From: Morinoia aosen
Taxonomy: Eukaryota > Arthropoda > Malacostraca > Amphipoda > Talitridae
DNA: 64,000 nucleotides
Reading direction: 5' to 3'
Assembly: GCA_030386875.1 (NCBI GenBank)
Contig: CM059567.1
Coordinates: 86,235,130-86,299,129 of the forward strand
Shown here: in pieces, positions 58,329 to 64,000 of the stretch
Numbering within the stretch: position 1 is the stretch's first letter
How the letters are laid out: each line of letters opens with the position of its first letter
The notes under the pieces: model-generated
The model's input: the letters and a program-made list of their open reading frames with translations, nothing else
Database searches by the model: none
What the model was told of the DNA's origin: nothing
Made by a program: the position numbers and the translations under genes

Positions 58329-61300
58329 GCCAGTAAGTTGCATATTTTTAACTTACCGACCCACGTGTTTGGAACCGTATTTTCAACATGTGTAATGTAT
58401 TTTTCAGACCATCAATGTTTATGATGAGCCAGTTATGAATGAACTTAGTTCCTACCCGTGCTGTATATCTATCGAAGATTTACTAATATTTTGCGAGATA
58501 CGAAGTTCGTTCGTGATTATAAAAATTCTATGCTCTCCTTATGTCACAGTGAATGGTCCATTTACTGCCGTGGAACCAAGATTTAAGTTAAAAACAAAAT
58601 CATCTCCTAGGTAAGAACATTTCGGTTTCAAAGGCATCAGGATTAGCTTATACATTGAAGCTGCATGGTAGTTTTGCTGAAAAAATTATAAGATTTCTTG
58701 CATTCTTACCTTTACATAGACTGTAGGTTAAAGCTTGACGTGAAAAACATAGAATAATATTGAACACGTTTGCTTCATTTGAATTCTTTTATCTCTCAAA
58801 AGAAGCTTATAATTGCAATTTTTCACCTCTGCACCGCATTTGTTATAAACAGTATTGAGAGAGCTAAAACTGTTTGTTAAGATATTAAATGGTGACTTTT
58901 TGTAAAAGGTTCCTTTTGTATTTTGTTAGAAATACTATTGAAAATAGTTATCGACAATGTTCTGTTGGTTTCAAAGTTTTGCTGAATATGGTGGAAGAAA
59001 AGTCGCGAAAAAGTAGCACGGAAACTGGCTTTAAGGTTCAATTTTCAACACATGACTGTTGTTCAGAACATATAAATGAGCTACATTTGCTAAAATACAC
59101 ATGATCGGTGCACTGATCAGACAACGACTGAACCCATATCGATCTAAAAGTTATCATTTGCGCATCACGTACATTTTTCCAGCTAGTGAAAGGTTTTTGG
59201 TTTAAATAATAACCAGGGATTGAAAAATTAGGGTTCAAGCATAATATCCGACAGAATCGACAACAGTGCATCACACATATAGAAGCTACAATCAAAATAA
59301 AACTAATAACATTTATGCAAAAACTCAAAATGTGTCCCTGAAAATTGAAAATTGAACTTTAGTCAGTCTGTTAGTTTAGCGAGAACAGCTAGCAAATGAG
59401 ATAATTGCTCAAATACAAAATTTGTGAGTAAAATGCAATGCGGAAAATTGTACAGGTGCTCTGCTTGTGCACGACGAAGCAAAGTCAGCATCTTTCCAAG
59501 TTTTTTGACATTCAATCTTTAAATTTATTCTCTTAGATTTTCATGATCACTCAGTCGTTGCTAACCATTTTTGTCACATCCAACGCTTGAATTTATGATT
59601 TTTAGTGACGAATAACACAGCACATAAATTTAAATTTCTTTTTATTCGTTTGAAGTTTTCTCCTTTTCTCCTCATTGCCTAATGTTCACATCGGTCCAAG
59701 TCGCTCAGCTCAGTAACTTCTTGGCAATAAATTTTTTGTCGCTAAAGTGTGCAACTTCGGGCGATTGCCCAAGGGAAGGCTATTCCAATGAAAGAAATTG
59801 AATGCATATGTGAGACGTTTGTACGTGCTTAACAAAAATAAAGACACAGTAGCCTCGGCTGCATGAAAAGTTCCAAAAAAACTAGACCATTTGTCCTACC
59901 TATAGCAGATGCAGTGGAGGGTGTAATTTTTCACGTCAAACAATTGGAATATCTTCACAACAGAAGCACACATTATAGCAGTTAGCGAAAACTTTTCAGT
60001 GAACTGTGCTAAAAAATTATAAGTACATGTCTTTGCTCATTTAGCTTGATTACTAGTGAGAAATCGAATGACTCCTTTATGCTGCCCTATCGCCGGACGA
60101 CAAAGTAAATAGATCAGATTATCTTCTTCACTTACGATCACAGGTGATAACGAAACGCAAGTTTAGCATGGCTCTGTTTGGGATAGTCAGTCTTTGTTTA
60201 TAACTTGCTTTTTCCACGGTAAAATGAGAAAATACATATTGAACGGAACACTTCAACTGTATGAAGCTGACGCGTGTTAGGTAATACCAGTAATTAATTA
60301 CTGTATGCTGAAACAGGTTAGGAAAATAATCTCATTGAAGAAGTTATTTTTAACCTAAAACAAGCACCATTCACCTACAATCTAGTCTTCAAATTTGTAC
60401 ATTCCACACAGAATGTGTGCAAAACCTGTAACAAATGTTCGCAAAAACTTATCGCGTCTGTTATCTGTTAGCGTTCTACTTGCATCTGTTTCTTATTTTT
60501 TATTTTTCTAGTGATTCTCATGAATTTGACAATATATCCCAATATAGATTCAAAGCCCGTACTAAAAGATTTTTGTAATTTTTTAGACCATCGTTCTCCA
60601 ATATATGGTATAACAGTTAATTTTCCTTGGAACAAGATCGATAACTAATGCCCTAACACATAAAAATTACTGTCATTTTTTGTGAACGATAAAATTTCCT
60701 GCATTGGAAGAGACGAGTAAGGTCCATTGACTGCCAGTGAAAACAAGTCCTCATGCTAAAAAACGACATGTATGACACAGTAGGGTTCCTACGTTTGGGA
60801 TTGGCAAAAATGTCCATATATCTTTCTCTTCAAGGATCCTAACGCTTTTTTGATACCGTGCAAGCGGACATCATTCGGAAATATCCTCGAGGGCTTTCAG
60901 TTCCCATTGGTGTCGGCTCGATTGCACTGCAAGAGCGACACGAAGAATATCGGAACTCTTAAAGTTCGTCCGAGGCATTCCAGGAGAAATGACCGGCTTA
61001 AGAATTGTTCTTGATGCTTCCACCCAGCTTCTGCTTCGGGCTCTCTTTTGTCTTTGAAGATTTCAAATAGACGCTCTTTCAGGTCTTTCATTTTTTGTGA
61101 TCAATTCAAGGGAAGCCATGCCATTCGAAGTAAGCGTCTATTCTCACAAAGTTGGAAAAAGCAATCCTAAGCATTGCCTGCCACCTAAAGAAACTATGTT
61201 AGACATAGACTCAACGCACAGAGGGTGCTAGTAAGTTCCTTCTAATAACTAAACTTTCTATATTTTACAGATAATTCTAATATGAGTAACAAACTGTAAC

Positions 61301-64000
61301 AGCATTTTATAAAGGTTCTTTCTACATTTCGATCAGTTTTGTTCTACCTACAATTTTTCTTAACCTCAATTTACACGAACTCTAAGACCTGAAGCAATTA
61401 GTCATTCAATAAAATTTGCGTCATTATATAAGAAAACTTTACCTATTATTGAAAGACATTTCAAGTTTTGAGTCTTTGAAAATGTTCCAGCACTTTTTCT
61501 GAACTTCATCCACAGTAGCTGGCATCTTGACACCAAATTAATAATATTATGTGTATCTTATGCCTTGAGCTTACTAAACAATAAATTGGTCAAACGAGTA
61601 CCTAATTTTTGCTCGAACAAAGCGTACAACACACTTGAATGCAGATTTCTCAAATTTATTTCCCGCTGTTTTTTGGCATGACGTCTAAAGAAATGTAAAT
61701 AAACTAACTTAGGTAGCTGAACTGGACCTACAGATGCAGGTGTTGATGAACGATATTTGGTCTGCAATTACACGACCATTCAGAAGCTTTCAAGTGTAAT
61801 GAGTTAAAGGTAGAAGAGTACTCGCGAATATACATTATACAATTACTTACAAACCAAAATGCATTTACTAAGTACATCATATGAAGACTGATGCTCTCAT
61901 TGCCTGTGCACATCACAGTTTTAAACTCAATGAAATATATCTTATCTTTGATCGTCATCATTTATGGACAGATGGACATTTATGGACAGATGGAAATTAG
62001 TTTCAGTATCGACCATGCTTAGAAAATCATTTTCACTAATTTAACTTTTGGGCCAAACACTTGTGAAATCAATACCTCCCTTATTTTGATGTAGCGCTTT
62101 AGTAGTGCAGCTTTTGTAATTGTTCAAATACAGTTATATCTTACTGACAAATCGTAGAAGGAATGAATTATGATACCACATACGTGGATTTTCCGGGGGC
62201 CTTGCTTTAGCAAAAGCAACTAATTCAGATTCAACATTTCCACGTTTTGTGGAGTGATATTTGGAACATCAACAACATTCGCTATTCCTGAGTGCAATAA
62301 TTTATTTGAACTGTTGTTGCAGAAAGGGTTCAATTAAGTAATTAAATGTGCAGTTTTGATTGCGAACACAGTGATAGCTTAAGGAAATTACAGAAAACTA
62401 GCATGACATTCTTTCGCTCTACAAAAAGTCCATTATTCCTTGGATGACACGTTGGTGATTCTGAATGTACTATTTTGCACTAACTCGTTATTTTTAATTA
62501 GAAAAAATGTCAATTGTTCGGTCTGCATAATTAATATATACAACACAGTTGTATTGCTCAAAGTTTAACATTTGAAAACTTTTTAAGCCATCAAATCTGA
62601 ACTTACTACGCTGAATTCGAATTGGAAAAAAACAGAGAGATCTTTTGTTATATGACATAAGATATATAATAATTTTTTTCATTTTATTTCTATAAATTTG
62701 TATTAATTTGTGCTAGTGCAATGTGAATTACTTAGCTTTCTTTCAAAGGCTTAGATTAGTATCTCTCTCGTAAACCCTTTTGGTAAAAAGTAACATCAAA
62801 CTTATTTCAATTATTAAACTTCCTCAAATTCGTTCAAAATTGTGTTTGTTGTAGTTCCTTAACTTGTTGATACTGAAGTAATTTTTGTTTTACTGTTAGA
62901 ACAACTGATGCTGAAAATAAGTCCATACTTGATTTTTGGTCATTTTAGGACGGCTAGGAACTACAATATTTAGCATCTGTCTGTTTTTAAGTTCATGATT
63001 TTAGTGTCCGCAAAATGAATCAATAGTAGTTGCAAAATCAGTTCCTTATTGATTTATTTTTTTTTAAATAACGCTCATCACAGTTTAAAAACGTAAGCAG
63101 AGTCCTTAATGGTCAATTTTATTGTAACCTTATTGTACAGGTAATTTAAAGAAGTCATTCATGGTGCCCAAAAGTGACCATTTCCTTGTACTTTCTGTAG
63201 TGTGGCTTTGCGGAAACTGGTGGTTTACCAACGTTATTACTGTGTGAAATAACTGGTACTTTTTGTTATTTTTTATCTGCCTTAATCATTAATTCCTAAC
63301 TTTGTTTCATTGTCTCCTTCAGATCTCCACTCTTTTAAATGATGGTAAAGAAAGATGGCCACTTTTGCCGTTTTTTCTGTAGCTGTCTCGACCTCTTGCG
63401 ATTTAAAAATATTATCTTTGCTATTTAATTTGATTAACAAGTGAAAAAATATTAACGCCAATCAAAAATGGACGTGAAATTTGCATTATTTTTTTAAAGT
63501 TCTTAAAAGTAGACTATTAAGTCCTACTTATGAGATGGGAGTTACAATTCATATTTTGAAATTAAGAACATATATAAAATATAAATTTTCGTACTTTTGT
63601 TCCCCATTAGGCGATTAATAAAGGATTGCGCTTGTATGCTAAACAAAGGAACTAGCGTGAAAACGTTCATTGTTCGTTGCAAACATTAAAGAATTTAAAT
63701 TCAATCTTTAGTGGTAGAATAAGAAACTTCAAACAAAATTTAAAATGAAAAGAAAGTAGAAGCTAAATAAATACTTACATCCTTAAAATACCGAAAAAAC
63801 ATGTCATTACATTCACAAACAAATTAAATGTTTGGATAAATATTTATGTTTTGCTTCCTGCAAATCCTAATTATAAACAAAAGAGCAAAGAAAGTCGCTT
63901 TTAATTTCAACATTCATATTAAGGCAGTCTAATACTGAAAGAAGAACGTTGCGACACGTAAGGCCATTTTCAACTCCTGTCGGTAGAAAATCACAATATC
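58329..64000. other. No recognisable gene (about 5.7 kb)
   Basis: AT-rich to the end of the window. A minus-strand frame at 60,897-61,091 (MKDLKERLFEIFKDKREPE...) is charged and protein-like but unmatched. TTTATGGACAGATGGA is tandemly repeated at 61,960-61,995. Nothing else stands out. Confidence 0.55.

Noticed and set aside
57348-58333. Target-site duplication around the solo LTR
   Set aside because: The flanking pentamers (GACAC and GCCAG) agree at only three of five positions, so no duplication is claimed.
60897-61091. Possible host gene exon (MKDLKERLFEIFKDKREPE...)
   Set aside because: Only 64 residues, no recognisable domain and no splice context that I could support; left as anonymous.

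Overview
This window looks like AT-rich, gene-poor eukaryotic DNA, most likely from an arthropod. The basis is the repeat content: Penelope-like elements (PLEs), Tc1/mariner, piggyBac and PIF/Harbinger-type DNA elements, an LTR retrotransposon, and a frameshifted copy of an uncharacterised protein family that I recall from many arthropod genomes. No bacterial operon structure or ribosome-binding-site pattern is present, and the open reading frames are short. I could not identify any intact host gene, rRNA or tRNA. The species cannot be settled from this sequence.

Layout. 1-1570 is a 35-bp satellite with higher-order structure. 1.7-2.4 kb is a 5'-truncated PLE with a GIY-YIG endonuclease end. 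5.6-5.9 kb is a mariner-like transposase relic. 7.9-9.0 kb holds a 12-bp minisatellite and a piggyBac transposase relic. 9.8-10.2 kb is a PLE reverse-transcriptase relic. 11.7-12.8 kb is a possible LTR plus gag-like leader. 13.7-14.9 kb is a Ty3/Gypsy-type integrase relic split by a LINE-like tail. 19.8-20.6 kb is a Tc1 transposase relic. 21.2-22.4 kb is the decayed arthropod-family gene. 26.4-27.6 kb is a PLE inverted dimer. 29.8-30.1 kb is a fold-back repeat. 33.6-34.4 kb is a CACTA-like non-autonomous element. 42.3-48.3 kb is an almost full-length but dead Ty3/Gypsy element with integrase placed BEFORE reverse transcriptase (the Gmr1-like order). 48.8-54.1 kb is a second PLE inverted dimer, flanked by a 14-bp target duplication and split by two abutting Harbinger-like elements. 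56.0-57.0 kb is a PLE relic. 57.4-58.3 kb is a solo LTR of the 42-kb family. The stretches between, including 14.9-19.8, 22.4-26.4, 34.4-39.5 and 58.3-64.0 kb, show nothing I can name.

How the parts relate. The window is a record of layered insertions. The clearest case is 48,763-54,104. A PLE first inserted as a head-to-head inverted pair. One Harbinger-like element then entered its endonuclease coding region at a TTA. A second element, itself built of palindromes and containing another PLE inverted tail pair, then used the neighbouring TTA. The pre-insertion coding frame can still be read across the scar. Every coding unit I recognise carries stops or frameshifts, so the elements here are fossils, although the hammerhead-ribozyme cores in several PLE tails are still recognisable.
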